Position numbers and translations under genes: made by a program. The notes beneath the pieces were generated by a model. It was not told where the DNA came from and searched no databases. It saw nothing but the letters and a program-made list of their open reading frames with translations. This document shows positions 1-12,178 of a DNA stretch of 64,000 nt, one piece after another; position 1 is the first letter of the stretch; the number at the start of each line of letters is the position of its first letter. Source of the DNA: Pseudomonas alkylphenolica (GTDB taxonomy: Bacteria; Pseudomonadota; Gammaproteobacteria; Pseudomonadales; Pseudomonadaceae); assembly GCF_016009175.1 (NCBI RefSeq), contig NZ_JADUCM010000012.1, positions 1 through 64,000 on the forward strand, in the 5' to 3' direction.

Positions 1-209
1 CGGCGCTCGCCACCCTTTGGCGGGGCTATTTTCATGCCTTTTTATCCCCGGGGCCCCCCACCGTTGGTGTCCAACCGGTGTGGGGCGCTCACCACCATCT
101 TCGACCCGGCGTGGCGGGGCGGCGAGCCGCGCTCTTCGATGATGGTCACCAGTACGCAGGCTTCACCGCGGGCTTGCAGGTCGGCGAGGGCGTTGATCCA
201 GGTGTGCAT
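1..209 (-). pseudogene. xdhC: XdhC, xanthine dehydrogenase accessory protein (N-terminal part, degraded at window edge)
   Basis: XdhC binds molybdenum cofactor and loads it into XdhB. The reading frame starts at ATG 209-207 and gives a typical XdhC N-terminus (MHTWINALADLQARGE..., ..GSKMVV.., then DTNGGG). After the glycine run the sequence stops matching the family: the expected HLE(Y/F)KAM stretch is replaced by PRG and a TAA at 44-42. The last 60 bases still resemble the expected gene if several substitutions and a one-base shift are allowed. I infer poor sequence quality at a contig end rather than a true mutation, but a broken gene cannot be excluded. It lies 88 bp downstream of xdhB, in the same direction. 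Confidence 0.7.
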
Positions 210-238
210 ATTCACTTACCTATCGGGTGCCTGTGCTG

Positions 239-285
239 GCCTCATCGCGGGCAAGCCCGCTCCCACAGTAGGAACGGGCTTGCCC
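239..285. repeat. REP-like inverted repeat between xdhB and xdhC
   Basis: Two perfect 11-nt arms, GGGCAAGCCCG at 249-259 and CGGGCTTGCCC at 275-285, face each other across 15 nt. The left arm sits within the CGCGGGCAAGCCCGCTCCCA sequence typical of P. putida-type REP elements. It may form an mRNA hairpin between xdhB and xdhC that affects stability or attenuates xdhC. Confidence 0.75.
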
Positions 286-297
286 TTGATGGGCGCT

Positions 298-2694
298 TTA
301 CGGAGTCACGGTCTCAACCTCGACGGCCGCCTCGCGGGCTGCCACCGCCTTGCGCATCTGCTCACACCCCCACAACACACGCTCAGGGGTTGCCGGCGCA
401 TCGATCTGTGGCTGCACGCGGTAGTCAGCCAGGCTGGCCACGGCATCCTTGATCGCACACCAGGCGGCAATGCCCAGCATGAACGGCGGTTCACCCACGG
501 CTTTGGAATGGAACACGGTATCTTCCGGGTTCTTGCGGTTTTCCACCAGCTTGACCCTGAAGTCGATCGGCATGTCGGCCACGGCCGGGATCTTGTAGCT
601 CGCCGGGCCATTGGTCATCAGCTTGCCCTTGGCGTTCCACACCAGCTCTTCGGTGGTCAGCCAGCCCATGCCCTGTACGTAGCCGCCCTCCACCTGGCCG
701 ATGTCGATGGCCGGGTTCAGCGAGGCGCCGACGTCGTGCAGGATGTCGGTACGCAACATCTTGTATTCGCCCGTCAAGGTATCGACGATGACTTCGGCGC
801 ACGCCGCGCCGAACGCGAAGTAGTAGAACGGACGGCCACGGGCCTGGCTGCGGTCGTAGTAGATTTTCGGGGTTTTGTAGAAACCGGTGCTCGACAGCGA
901 CACCTGGGCAAAATAGGCCTGCTGGATCAGCGCGTCGAAGCTGACAATCTCGTCGCGGATACGCACATGGTTGTTGCGGAACTCGACATCTTCTTCGGTC
1001 ACTTTGTACTGGCGTGCGGCAAACTCGACCAGGCGCTTCTTGATGGTCTCTGCCGCATTCTGCGCGGCCTTGCCGTTGAGGTCGGCGCCGGAGGAGGCCG
1101 CCGTCGGCGAGGTGTTGGGTACCTTCTCGGTGTTGGTGGCGGTGATTTGAACCCGGTCAAAATCGACCTGGAACACTTCGGCCACCACTTGCGCGACCTT
1201 GGTGTTCAGGCCCTGGCCCATTTCGGTGCCACCGTGGTTCAGGTGAATGCTGCCGTCGGTGTAGACGTGCACCAGCGCACCGGCCTGGTTGAGGAAGCTG
1301 GCAGTAAAGGAAATGCCGAATTTCACCGGGGTCAGCGCCAGGCCTTTTTTCAGGATCGGGCTGTGGGCGTTGAAGCGACGAATCGACTCGCGGCGCTCGT
1401 GGTAGTCGGCACTGGCCTCCAGCTCTGCGGTCATTTCCTCGAGCATGTTGTGCTCGACGGTCTGGTAGTAGTGGGTAACGTTGCGCTCGGTCTTGCCGTA
1501 GTAGTTGGCTTTGCGCACCGACAGCGGATCGGCGGCCAGGTGGCGGGCGATGTGGTCCATCACCTCCTCGATGGCGACCATGCCCTGTGGGCCGCCGAAG
1601 CCGCGGTAGGCGGTGTTCGACGCGGTGTTGGTCTTGCAGCGGTGGCCGTTGACCGTGGCGTCGCCCAGGTAGTAGGCGTTGTCGGAGTGGAACATGGCGC
1701 GGTCGACGATGGACGCCGAAAGGTCCGGCGAATAACCGCAGTTGCCAGCCAGCTCGAGGTTGATGCCGTGCAGGCGACCGCTGTCGTCGAAGCCAACGTC
1801 GTATTCGACATAGAACGGATGACGCTTGCCGGTCATCAGCATGTCCTCGACCCGCGGCAGGCGCATCTTGGTGGGCTGGCCGGTCAGGCGCGCGATCACC
1901 GCGCACAGGCACGCCGGGCTGGCAGCCTGGGTTTCCTTGCCGCCGAAGCCGCCACCCATGCGACGCATGTCGACCTGGATCTTGTTCATCGGTACATCGA
2001 GCACTTCAGCGACCAGCTTCTGCACTTCGGTGGGGTTCTGGGTCGAGCAGTAGACGATCATCCCGCCGTCTTCGGTGGGCATCACCGAGGAGATCTGGGT
2101 CTCCAGGTAGAAATGCTCCTGGCCACCGATGTGCAAGGTGCCCTGCAGGCGGTGTGGCGCGCTGGCCAGGGCGCTGACCGAGTCGCCGCGCTTGTGGGTG
2201 TGGCTGTCGAGCACAAAATGTTTTTTGCGCAAGGCCTCGACCACGTCCAGGACCGGTTCCAGGTCTTCGTATTCGACGATGGCGGCCATGGCTGCACGGC
2301 GTGCAGTTTCCAGGTCGCGAGCGGCAACAGCGAGCACCGGCTGGCCGACGAACTCGACTGTGTCGATGGCCAGCAGCGGGTCGCCGGGCATGATCGCGCC
2401 GATGTCCTTGAGGCCGGGGATGTCTTCGTGGGTGATAGCGATACGCACCCCTTCGAAGGCATAGCAGGGGCTGGTATCGATTTTCAGCACCCGCGCATGG
2501 GCGCGGTCGGACATGCGCGCATACACGTGCAGCTGGTTGGGGAATTCCAGGCGGTCATCGATGTACTGCGCCTCACCGCTGACCTGTTTGTCGGCGCTGT
2601 CGTGCTTGAGGCTGCGACCGACACCGGTGGTCAGGTCCTGGCTGAACAGTGCGGCCATTTCTGCCTGGCTTTTGGCGACGTGATGATTAGACAT
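298..2694 (-). CDS. xdhB: Xanthine dehydrogenase, molybdenum-binding subunit
   Basis: XdhB carries the molybdopterin centre that oxidises hypoxanthine to xanthine and xanthine to urate in the cytoplasm. The 798-residue protein has the aldehyde oxidase/xanthine dehydrogenase layout: an N-terminal a/b-hammerhead domain (about residues 25-130), the MGGGFGGKE loop of the Mo site, the TAYRGFGGPQG segment with the substrate-orienting Arg, and the C-terminal VGEPP motif with the catalytic Glu near residue 735. The length matches bacterial XdhB. The start overlaps the end of xdhA by 8 bp, so the two subunits are translationally coupled and assemble as (AB)2. Confidence 0.97.
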   Translation of the reverse strand: MSNHHVAKSQAEMAALFSQDLTTGVGRSLKHDSADKQVSGEAQYIDDRLEFPNQLHVYARMSDRAHARVLKIDTSPCYAFEGVRIAITHEDIPGLKDIGAIMPGDPLLAIDTVEFVGQPVLAVAARDLETARRAAMAAIVEYEDLEPVLDVVEALRKKHFVLDSHTHKRGDSVSALASAPHRLQGTLHIGGQEHFYLETQISSVMPTEDGGMIVYCSTQNPTEVQKLVAEVLDVPMNKIQVDMRRMGGGFGGKETQAASPACLCAVIARLTGQPTKMRLPRVEDMLMTGKRHPFYVEYDVGFDDSGRLHGINLELAGNCGYSPDLSASIVDRAMFHSDNAYYLGDATVNGHRCKTNTASNTAYRGFGGPQGMVAIEEVMDHIARHLAADPLSVRKANYYGKTERNVTHYYQTVEHNMLEEMTAELEASADYHERRESIRRFNAHSPILKKGLALTPVKFGISFTASFLNQAGALVHVYTDGSIHLNHGGTEMGQGLNTKVAQVVAEVFQVDFDRVQITATNTEKVPNTSPTAASSGADLNGKAAQNAAETIKKRLVEFAARQYKVTEEDVEFRNNHVRIRDEIVSFDALIQQAYFAQVSLSSTGFYKTPKIYYDRSQARGRPFYYFAFGAACAEVIVDTLTGEYKMLRTDILHDVGASLNPAIDIGQVEGGYVQGMGWLTTEELVWNAKGKLMTNGPASYKIPAVADMPIDFRVKLVENRKNPEDTVFHSKAVGEPPFMLGIAAWCAIKDAVASLADYRVQPQIDAPATPERVLWGCEQMRKAVAAREAAVEVETVTP

Positions 2695-4141
2695 AAGCGG
2701 TCACCCGGGTTTCGATGTGCGGCGTTTGCAGTTCGATGAAGTATTTGCGCAGCAGGTTCTGCGCGCTGAGCAGGCGGTATTCCTTGCTCGCGCGAAAATC
2801 CGACAGCGGGGTGAAGTCTTCGGCCAGGGCCTGGCAGGCACGCTCGATGCTGGCCTGGTTCAAGGCTTTGCCCACCAGTGCGGCTTCGCAGGCGCGGGCA
2901 CGTTTGGGGATTGCGGCCATGCCGCCGAAGGCGATGCGTGCGGCTTCGACCACGCCGTTTTCAATGCGCAGGTTGAACGCTGCGCAAACGGCGGAAATAT
3001 CGTCATCCAGGCGCTTGGAGACTTTATAGGCGCGGAATGTCCAGCCGCTACGGGCGCGCGGCACGATGATCTTCTCGATGAACTCGCTTTCCTGGCGGGC
3101 AGTGATGCGGTAGTCGATGAAGTAGTCTTCCAGTGCCAGGGTGCGCGTGCTTTCGCCTTTGCGTAGTACCACCTGCGCGTCCAGGGCAATCAGCAGGGGC
3201 GGGGAATCGCCGATCGGCGAGGCGTTGCCGATGTTGCCGCCCAGCGTGCCCTGGTTGCGGATCTGCAGCGAGGCGAAACGGTGCAGCAGTTCACCGAAGT
3301 CCGGGTACTCGCGGCTCAGGGCATCGTAGCAGTCGGTCAGTGGCGTGGCGGCACCGATCTCGAGGTGCGCGTCGGTGCTGTCGATACGCTTGAGTTCGGC
3401 GACGTTGCCGACGTAGATCATCACCGGCAGGGTTTTGTGGAACTGGGTCACTTCCAGCGCCAGGTCGGTCCCGCCAGCGAGCAGGCGTGCTTCAGGGTGC
3501 GAGCCATAAAGATCGGCGAGATCAGCCACGGTCAACGGCACCAGGCAGCGCTTGTCGCCACTGTTGAGCTCACCGGTTTCGCTCGGTGCAATGGCCTTGA
3601 GGCGGGCGATGGTTTGCGCCTGGTTGGTGTCGAACTGGTCGGGCTTGGCCTGGCAGCAGGACTGTTCGGCGGCGGCCAGGATCGGGCGGTAGCCGGTGCA
3701 GCGGCAGAGGTTGCCGGCCAGCGCTTCCTGGGCCTTGTGCAGATCTGGTGCATCGCTGTTCTTTTGCAGGGCAAACAGCGACATGACAAAGCCCGGGGTG
3801 CAGAAGCCGCATTGCGAACCGTGGCAGTCGGCCATGGCCTGTTGCACGCTGTGCAGCTGACCCTGATGCTTGAGGCCCTCAACGCTGATCAGTTGTTTAC
3901 CGTGCAGTGACGAGACAAACGTCAGGCAGGAGTTCAGGCTGCGGTAGCGGATGTGCTCGCGGCCGTCGTCGTCTTCGCTCAACTCGCCGACCACCACGGT
4001 GCAGGCACCACAATCGCCGCTGGCGCAGCCTTCCTTGGTACCGGACTTGCCCAGGTGCTCGCGCAGGTATTGCAGCACGGTCAGGTTGGGATCCAGGGCA
4101 TGCTCACTGCGCAGCTCCTGGTTAAGAAGAAACTGGATCAC
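2687..4141 (-). CDS. xdhA: Xanthine dehydrogenase, FeS/FAD small subunit
   Basis: XdhA passes electrons from the XdhB molybdenum site through two [2Fe-2S] clusters to FAD and NAD+. The 484 residues hold a plant-ferredoxin domain (CASGDCGACTVVVG), a second [2Fe-2S] domain (CGFCTPGF and NLCRCTGYRPI), the FAD-binding segments LLAGGTDLALE and GGNIGNASPIGDSPP, and a C-terminal CO-dehydrogenase flavoprotein-type domain. It is the first gene of the xdhABC operon and is transcribed away from the GntR regulator at 4436. Candidate operator repeats lie in the shared intergenic region. Confidence 0.97.
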   Translation of the reverse strand: MIQFLLNQELRSEHALDPNLTVLQYLREHLGKSGTKEGCASGDCGACTVVVGELSEDDDGREHIRYRSLNSCLTFVSSLHGKQLISVEGLKHQGQLHSVQQAMADCHGSQCGFCTPGFVMSLFALQKNSDAPDLHKAQEALAGNLCRCTGYRPILAAAEQSCCQAKPDQFDTNQAQTIARLKAIAPSETGELNSGDKRCLVPLTVADLADLYGSHPEARLLAGGTDLALEVTQFHKTLPVMIYVGNVAELKRIDSTDAHLEIGAATPLTDCYDALSREYPDFGELLHRFASLQIRNQGTLGGNIGNASPIGDSPPLLIALDAQVVLRKGESTRTLALEDYFIDYRITARQESEFIEKIIVPRARSGWTFRAYKVSKRLDDDISAVCAAFNLRIENGVVEAARIAFGGMAAIPKRARACEAALVGKALNQASIERACQALAEDFTPLSDFRASKEYRLLSAQNLLRKYFIELQTPHIETRVTAYV

Positions 4142-4199
4142 GGGAAGGCCTCACACGCGGTTTATTGTTGTTGAGCGGACTGTAAGCAGACTTGATTTT

Positions 4200-4237
4200 T
4201 AGGTCAACAATTTTCTGACCTCAGGGTCAGGAAATTT
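4200..4237. promoter_or_regulatory. Candidate operator: three TGACC half-sites between xdhA and gntR
   Basis: TAGGTCA (4200-4206), TGACCT (4216-4221) and GGGTCA (4224-4229) form overlapping inverted repeats. The inner one reads CTGACCTCAGGGTCAG inside a longer AATTTTC...GAAATTTT dyad. The site is about 60-95 bp upstream of the xdhA start and about 200 bp before gntR. FadR-type GntR proteins bind short dyads of this size, so this is a plausible binding site for the neighbouring regulator. The regulator assignment is inference from position. Confidence 0.4.
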
Positions 4238-4435
4238 TCCAGCCCATTACCCACCTGCTACAGGTGCTTCTTCTATTGAGCATAGTCCTGCGCCACAGGC
4301 GGAACTGTTTGCCGGCCATTTACGTAAAAGCAGCGTGATTCGTGCCAACTTCTGCTCCCAGGCCCCTGCGCGACGCAGGGGCAAGTGCGCTACAATTGCG
4401 CCCTTTGCACCGTTCAATGATTTCGAAGGACAACC

Positions 4436-5095
4436 ATGACGTTCAAGGCGCCGGACAGCCTCTCCGAGCAAATTGCCCACTACCTGGCCGAGCGGATTAT
4501 CCGCGGCGAGCTGAAGCCTGCCGAGCGGATCCAGGAACAGAAGGTCACCCAGGCGTTGAATGTCAGTCGCGGCTCGGTGCGCGAAGCCTTGCTGATCCTT
4601 GAACGTCGCCACCTGGTGACCATCCTGCCGCGTCGTGGCGCACACGTGACCGAGCTCGACGAGCACGGTGTGCGCAGCCTGTGCACGCTGATGGGCGAAC
4701 TCTACACCCTGCTGGGCAATGCCGTGGCCAAGGGCTGGCGTCATGACACCGACCTGCTGGCATTCCTCAAGATCCAGCAGCGCCTGACCGTGGCCCTGGA
4801 AAACCAGGACATCAAGGCCTTCGTCGAAGAAAGCTTTGCGGTGATGCGCGCCGCCTATCCGTTCGCCAACAACCCTTACCTGCAGGAAACCGTTGAAAAC
4901 CTGCAGCCGGCGATGAGCCGTGCCTATTACCTGGCGCTGGATCAACGCAAGGCCGAGATGAGCGATTTTCTGGCCCTGTTCGCCAACCTGCTCGAGGCCG
5001 TGATTGCACGCGACCAGGCACGGATTCGCACGGTGCTGGCCGAGTACTGCCAGCGCAGCTGCGAGCTGGTGCTGGCGGCATTGGCGTCTGCCTGA
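4436..5095 (+). CDS. GntR family transcriptional regulator (FCD subfamily)
   Basis: A 219-residue DNA-binding regulator. Residues about 10-75 form the winged-helix GntR domain (YLAERIIRGELKPAERI..., VSRGSVREALLILERRHLV). Residues about 85-205 are an all-helical FCD ligand-binding domain. The ATG at 4436 has an AAGGA Shine-Dalgarno sequence 6-7 nt upstream. It is divergent from xdhABC and may control purine catabolism, though the ligand is unknown. A TACAAT -10-like element is at 4391-4396. Its stop codon is 2 bp before smc, so read-through into smc is likely. Confidence 0.9.
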   Translation: MTFKAPDSLSEQIAHYLAERIIRGELKPAERIQEQKVTQALNVSRGSVREALLILERRHLVTILPRRGAHVTELDEHGVRSLCTLMGELYTLLGNAVAKGWRHDTDLLAFLKIQQRLTVALENQDIKAFVEESFAVMRAAYPFANNPYLQETVENLQPAMSRAYYLALDQRKAEMSDFLALFANLLEAVIARDQARIRTVLAEYCQRSCELVLAALASA

Positions 5096-5097
5096 GC

Positions 5098-8000
5098 ATG
5101 CGCCTGAAGTGCATTCGCCTGGCCGGGTTCAAGTCGTTCGTCGACCCCACTACGGTCAACTTCCCCAGCAACATGGCGGCCGTTGTCGGCCCCAATGGCT
5201 GCGGCAAGTCCAACATCATCGATGCGGTGCGCTGGGTGATGGGCGAAAGCTCGGCAAAAAACCTGCGCGGCGAGTCGATGACCGATGTCATCTTCAATGG
5301 CTCGACCAGCCGCAAGCCGGTCAGCCAGGCCAGTATCGAGCTGGTATTCGATAACTCTGACAGCACCCTTGTTGGTGAATACGCCGCCTACGCGGAAATC
5401 TCCATCCGCCGCAAAGTCACCCGTGACGCGCAAAACACCTATTACCTCAACGGCACCAAATGCCGGCGCCGCGATATCACCGATATCTTCCTCGGCACGG
5501 GCCTGGGGCCGCGCAGCTACTCGATCATCGAACAGGGGATGATCTCCAAGCTGATCGAGGCCAAGCCGGAAGACCTGCGCAACTTCATCGAAGAAGCGGC
5601 CGGTATCTCCAAGTACAAGGAGCGCCGGCGCGAGACCGAAAACCGCATTCGTCGCACCCACGAAAACCTTGAGCGCCTGACCGACCTGCGCGAAGAGCTG
5701 GAGCGCCAGCTTGAGCGCTTGCACCGTCAGGCCCAGGCCGCCGAGAAGTACAAGGAATACAAAGCCGAAGAGCGCCAGCTCAAGGCGCAGTTGTCGGCAT
5801 TGCGCTGGCAGGCGCTGAACCTGCAGGTGGCCCAGCGCGAAGCGGTGATCGGTGACCAGGAAGTGGCCTTCGAGGCGCTGATGGCCGAGCAGCGCAATGC
5901 CGATGCCAGCATCGAGCGCTTGCGCGATGGTCACCATGAGCTGTCCGAACGCTTCAATCTGGTGCAGGGCCGCTTTTATTCGGTCGGCGGCGACATTGCC
6001 CGGGTCGAGCAGAGTATCCAGCATGGCCAGCAGCGTTTGCGCCAGTTGCAGGATGACCTCAAGGAAGCAGAGCGCTCGCGCCTTGAAACCGAGTCGCACC
6101 TGGGGCACGACCGCACCTTGCTGGCCACGCTGGGTGAAGAACTCGAGCTTATCGAGCCCGAGCAGGCCATGACCCTGGCCGCCGCCGAAGAGTCGGCGGC
6201 GGGCCTGGAAGAAGCTGAAGGCACCATGCATGGCTGGCAGGAGCAGTGGGACACGTTCAACACCCGTTCCGCCGAGCCGCGTCGCCAGGCCGAAGTGCAG
6301 CAGGCGCGTATCCAGCAGCTTGAGCAGGCACTGGAGCGGCTTGCCGAGCGCCAGCGCAAACTGGGCGAAGAACGTGACCAGCTCAGTGCGGACCCGGAAG
6401 ACGCTGCCATTCTGGAACTGGGCGAACAGCTCGCCAGCAGCGACCTGGTGCTTGAAGACCTGCACCTGCAGGAACAGCAAGCAGTTGAACAGCTGGAAGC
6501 GCTGCGTGAGCAACTTCAGCAGGCAGCGGCGGCGCAGCAGCAGGCTCAGGGCGAGCTGCAACGCCTGGGCGGCCGCCTGGCATCGCTTGAGGCCCTGCAG
6601 CAAGCCGCACTCGATCCGGGCACCGGCACTGCGCAATGGCTGCGTGAGCAAGGCCTGGAGCAGCATCCGCGCCTGGCGGAAGGCCTTCGGGTCGAGCCGG
6701 GCTGGGAGCTGGCGGTAGAAACCGTGCTGGGCGCTGACCTGCAGGCCGTACTGGTCGATGATTTCACTGAGCTAGACCTGAGCGCATTCAGTCAGGGCGA
6801 CCTGCGCCTGCTTGAGTCCACGACCGATAGCTCACGAATTGCCGGCAGCCTGCTCGACAAGGTCGAAGGGCGAATCGACCTGGCGCCCTGGCTGGGTCAG
6901 GTGGTGCCTGTAGAAGACCTGGCGCAGGCCTTGGCGCGTCGCAGTCAGTTGAGTGCTGGCCAGAGTCTGGTGAGCCGCGACGGGTATTGGGTCGGTCGTC
7001 ACTTCCTGCGGGTCAATCGCGCCAGCGACGCCCAGGGTGGCCTGCTGGCCCGTGCCCAGGAGCTGGAGCAACTCGGGTTGGAGCGTCAGGAGCAGGAGGC
7101 GGCGCTTGAGCTGCTCGACGCCCAGCTTCAGCAACAGCGTGAGCAGCAGCAAGGGCTGGAAGAGCGTCGCGAGCAGTTGCGTCGCCGCGCCCAGGATGAA
7201 GCCCGTCAGCAGAGTGAGTTGAACGCGCGTCTGTCGGCGGGCAAGGCGCGCGCCGAGCAATTGAGCTTGCGGCGCCGGCGTCTGGAAGAAGAGCTGATCG
7301 AGCTGGTCGAGCAACGCGCCCTCGAAAGCGAAAACCTCGGTGAGTCGCGCCTGCAGCTGCAGGAAGCACTGGAACTGATGGCCCAGGACACCGAACAGCG
7401 CGAGCTGTTGATGGCCCAGCGCGACAGTTTGCGCGAACGCCTTGATCGGGTGCGTCAGGAAGCCCGCCAGCACAAGGACCACGCCCATCAGCTGGCCGTG
7501 CGCCTGGGTTCGCTGCGCGCCCAGCATGACTCCACGCGTCAGGCGCTGGAGCGCCTGGAGCTGCAATCGGAGCGTCTGACCGAAAAGCGCGAGCAGCTCA
7601 GCCTGAATCTGGAGGAGGGCGAAGCGCCGCTTGAAGAGCTGCGCCTGAAGCTTGAGGAACTGCTGGAAAAGCGCATGAGCGTCGATGACGAAATGCGTCA
7701 GGCGCGCCTGCACATGGATGAAGCCGATCGCGAACTGCGGGACGTGGAAAAACGTCGCACCCAGGCAGAGCAGCAGGGCCAGTTGCTGCGCGGTCAGCTG
7801 GAGCAGCACCGCCTGGAGTGGCAGGGCCTGAGCGTGCGGCGCAAAACCCTGCAGGAACAGCTGCAGGCAGACGGCTACGACCTGCAAGGGGTGTTGAACA
7901 CCCTGAACGAAACCGCCAGCGAACAGGAAGCCGAGCAAGAGCTGGAGCGTATCGATGCCCGGATCCAGCGCCTGGGTGCGATCAACCTGGCCGCCATCGA

Positions 8001-8586
8001 CGAGTACCAGCAGCAGTCCGAGCGCAAGCGCTACCTCGATGCGCAGAATGCCGACCTGGTCGAAGCCCTGGATACCCTGGAAAACGTCATTCGCAAGATC
8101 GACAAGGAAACCCGCAACCGTTTCAAAGATACCTTTGATCAGATAAATGCCGGTTTACAGGCACTTTTCCCAAAAGTTTTCGGTGGCGGCAGCGCTTACC
8201 TGGAACTGACGGGCGAAGATCTACTCGATACAGGGGTGACAATTATGGCGCGGCCGCCAGGCAAGAAGAACAGCACCATCCATTTGCTCTCGGGCGGAGA
8301 AAAGGCGCTGACCGCACTGGCCCTGGTATTTGCCATTTTCAAACTCAACCCGGCACCGTTCTGCATGCTCGATGAAGTCGATGCGCCATTGGACGATGCC
8401 AACGTCGGGCGATATGCCCGCCTGGTCAAGGAGATGAGTCAGACCGTGCAATTCATCTATATCACCCACAACAAGATCGCCATGGAAATGGCTGACCAGT
8501 TGATGGGGGTTACCATGCACGAGCCGGGTTGTTCACGCCTTGTAGCAGTTGATGTGGAGGAGGCGATGGCCATGGTCGACGCCTGA
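5098..8586 (+). CDS. smc: Chromosome segregation ATPase SMC
   Basis: SMC is the core ATPase of the bacterial condensin and acts with ScpA and ScpB to extrude DNA loops and resolve chromosomes. The 1162-residue protein has an N-terminal head with Walker A GPNGCGKSN (about 32-40), a long Gln/Glu/Arg-rich coiled coil, a hinge at about 515-650 (WLREQGLEQHPRLAEGL...), a second coiled coil, and a C-terminal head with the signature LSGGEKALTALAL (about 1064) and Walker B FCMLDEVDAPLDD. The ATG follows the gntR stop by 2 bp without an obvious ribosome-binding site, which suggests translational coupling. Confidence 0.97.
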   Translation: MRLKCIRLAGFKSFVDPTTVNFPSNMAAVVGPNGCGKSNIIDAVRWVMGESSAKNLRGESMTDVIFNGSTSRKPVSQASIELVFDNSDSTLVGEYAAYAEISIRRKVTRDAQNTYYLNGTKCRRRDITDIFLGTGLGPRSYSIIEQGMISKLIEAKPEDLRNFIEEAAGISKYKERRRETENRIRRTHENLERLTDLREELERQLERLHRQAQAAEKYKEYKAEERQLKAQLSALRWQALNLQVAQREAVIGDQEVAFEALMAEQRNADASIERLRDGHHELSERFNLVQGRFYSVGGDIARVEQSIQHGQQRLRQLQDDLKEAERSRLETESHLGHDRTLLATLGEELELIEPEQAMTLAAAEESAAGLEEAEGTMHGWQEQWDTFNTRSAEPRRQAEVQQARIQQLEQALERLAERQRKLGEERDQLSADPEDAAILELGEQLASSDLVLEDLHLQEQQAVEQLEALREQLQQAAAAQQQAQGELQRLGGRLASLEALQQAALDPGTGTAQWLREQGLEQHPRLAEGLRVEPGWELAVETVLGADLQAVLVDDFTELDLSAFSQGDLRLLESTTDSSRIAGSLLDKVEGRIDLAPWLGQVVPVEDLAQALARRSQLSAGQSLVSRDGYWVGRHFLRVNRASDAQGGLLARAQELEQLGLERQEQEAALELLDAQLQQQREQQQGLEERREQLRRRAQDEARQQSELNARLSAGKARAEQLSLRRRRLEEELIELVEQRALESENLGESRLQLQEALELMAQDTEQRELLMAQRDSLRERLDRVRQEARQHKDHAHQLAVRLGSLRAQHDSTRQALERLELQSERLTEKREQLSLNLEEGEAPLEELRLKLEELLEKRMSVDDEMRQARLHMDEADRELRDVEKRRTQAEQQGQLLRGQLEQHRLEWQGLSVRRKTLQEQLQADGYDLQGVLNTLNETASEQEAEQELERIDARIQRLGAINLAAIDEYQQQSERKRYLDAQNADLVEALDTLENVIRKIDKETRNRFKDTFDQINAGLQALFPKVFGGGSAYLELTGEDLLDTGVTIMARPPGKKNSTIHLLSGGEKALTALALVFAIFKLNPAPFCMLDEVDAPLDDANVGRYARLVKEMSQTVQFIYITHNKIAMEMADQLMGVTMHEPGCSRLVAVDVEEAMAMVDA

Positions 8587-8734
8587 TTGGAGGCGATATA
8601 GCGTGAACCTGCGCTAAATGGCCCTGTCAGTTGCGACAGACGGTGTAAAGTTATCTTTGGTCGTGCTAGCTTAATGTCACTTATTTTTTGCGTGGGTAAA
8701 ACGCCTGTCAGAACATAGAGTTGGCGCCACGTTT

Positions 8735-8760
8735 TAAAGGGGTTTAAACCCTTTATTTTT
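8735..8760 (+). terminator. Hairpin with T-run between smc and zipA
   Basis: AAAGGG and CCCTTT arms (8736-8753) are followed by ATTTTTC. The hairpin sits 150 bp after smc and 30 bp before zipA. It could end smc transcripts or act as a 5' leader structure of zipA. Confidence 0.4.
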
Positions 8761-8789
8761 CAGCATTTTTTACAGAGGCACAGGATTAC

Positions 8790-12118
<3,329 letters not shown>

Positions 12119-12178
12119 ACACGGCAACGCCTGGCGGTGCCGATGGTCTAGTCTTGGCGGCAGCCAGGAGAGATCGCC

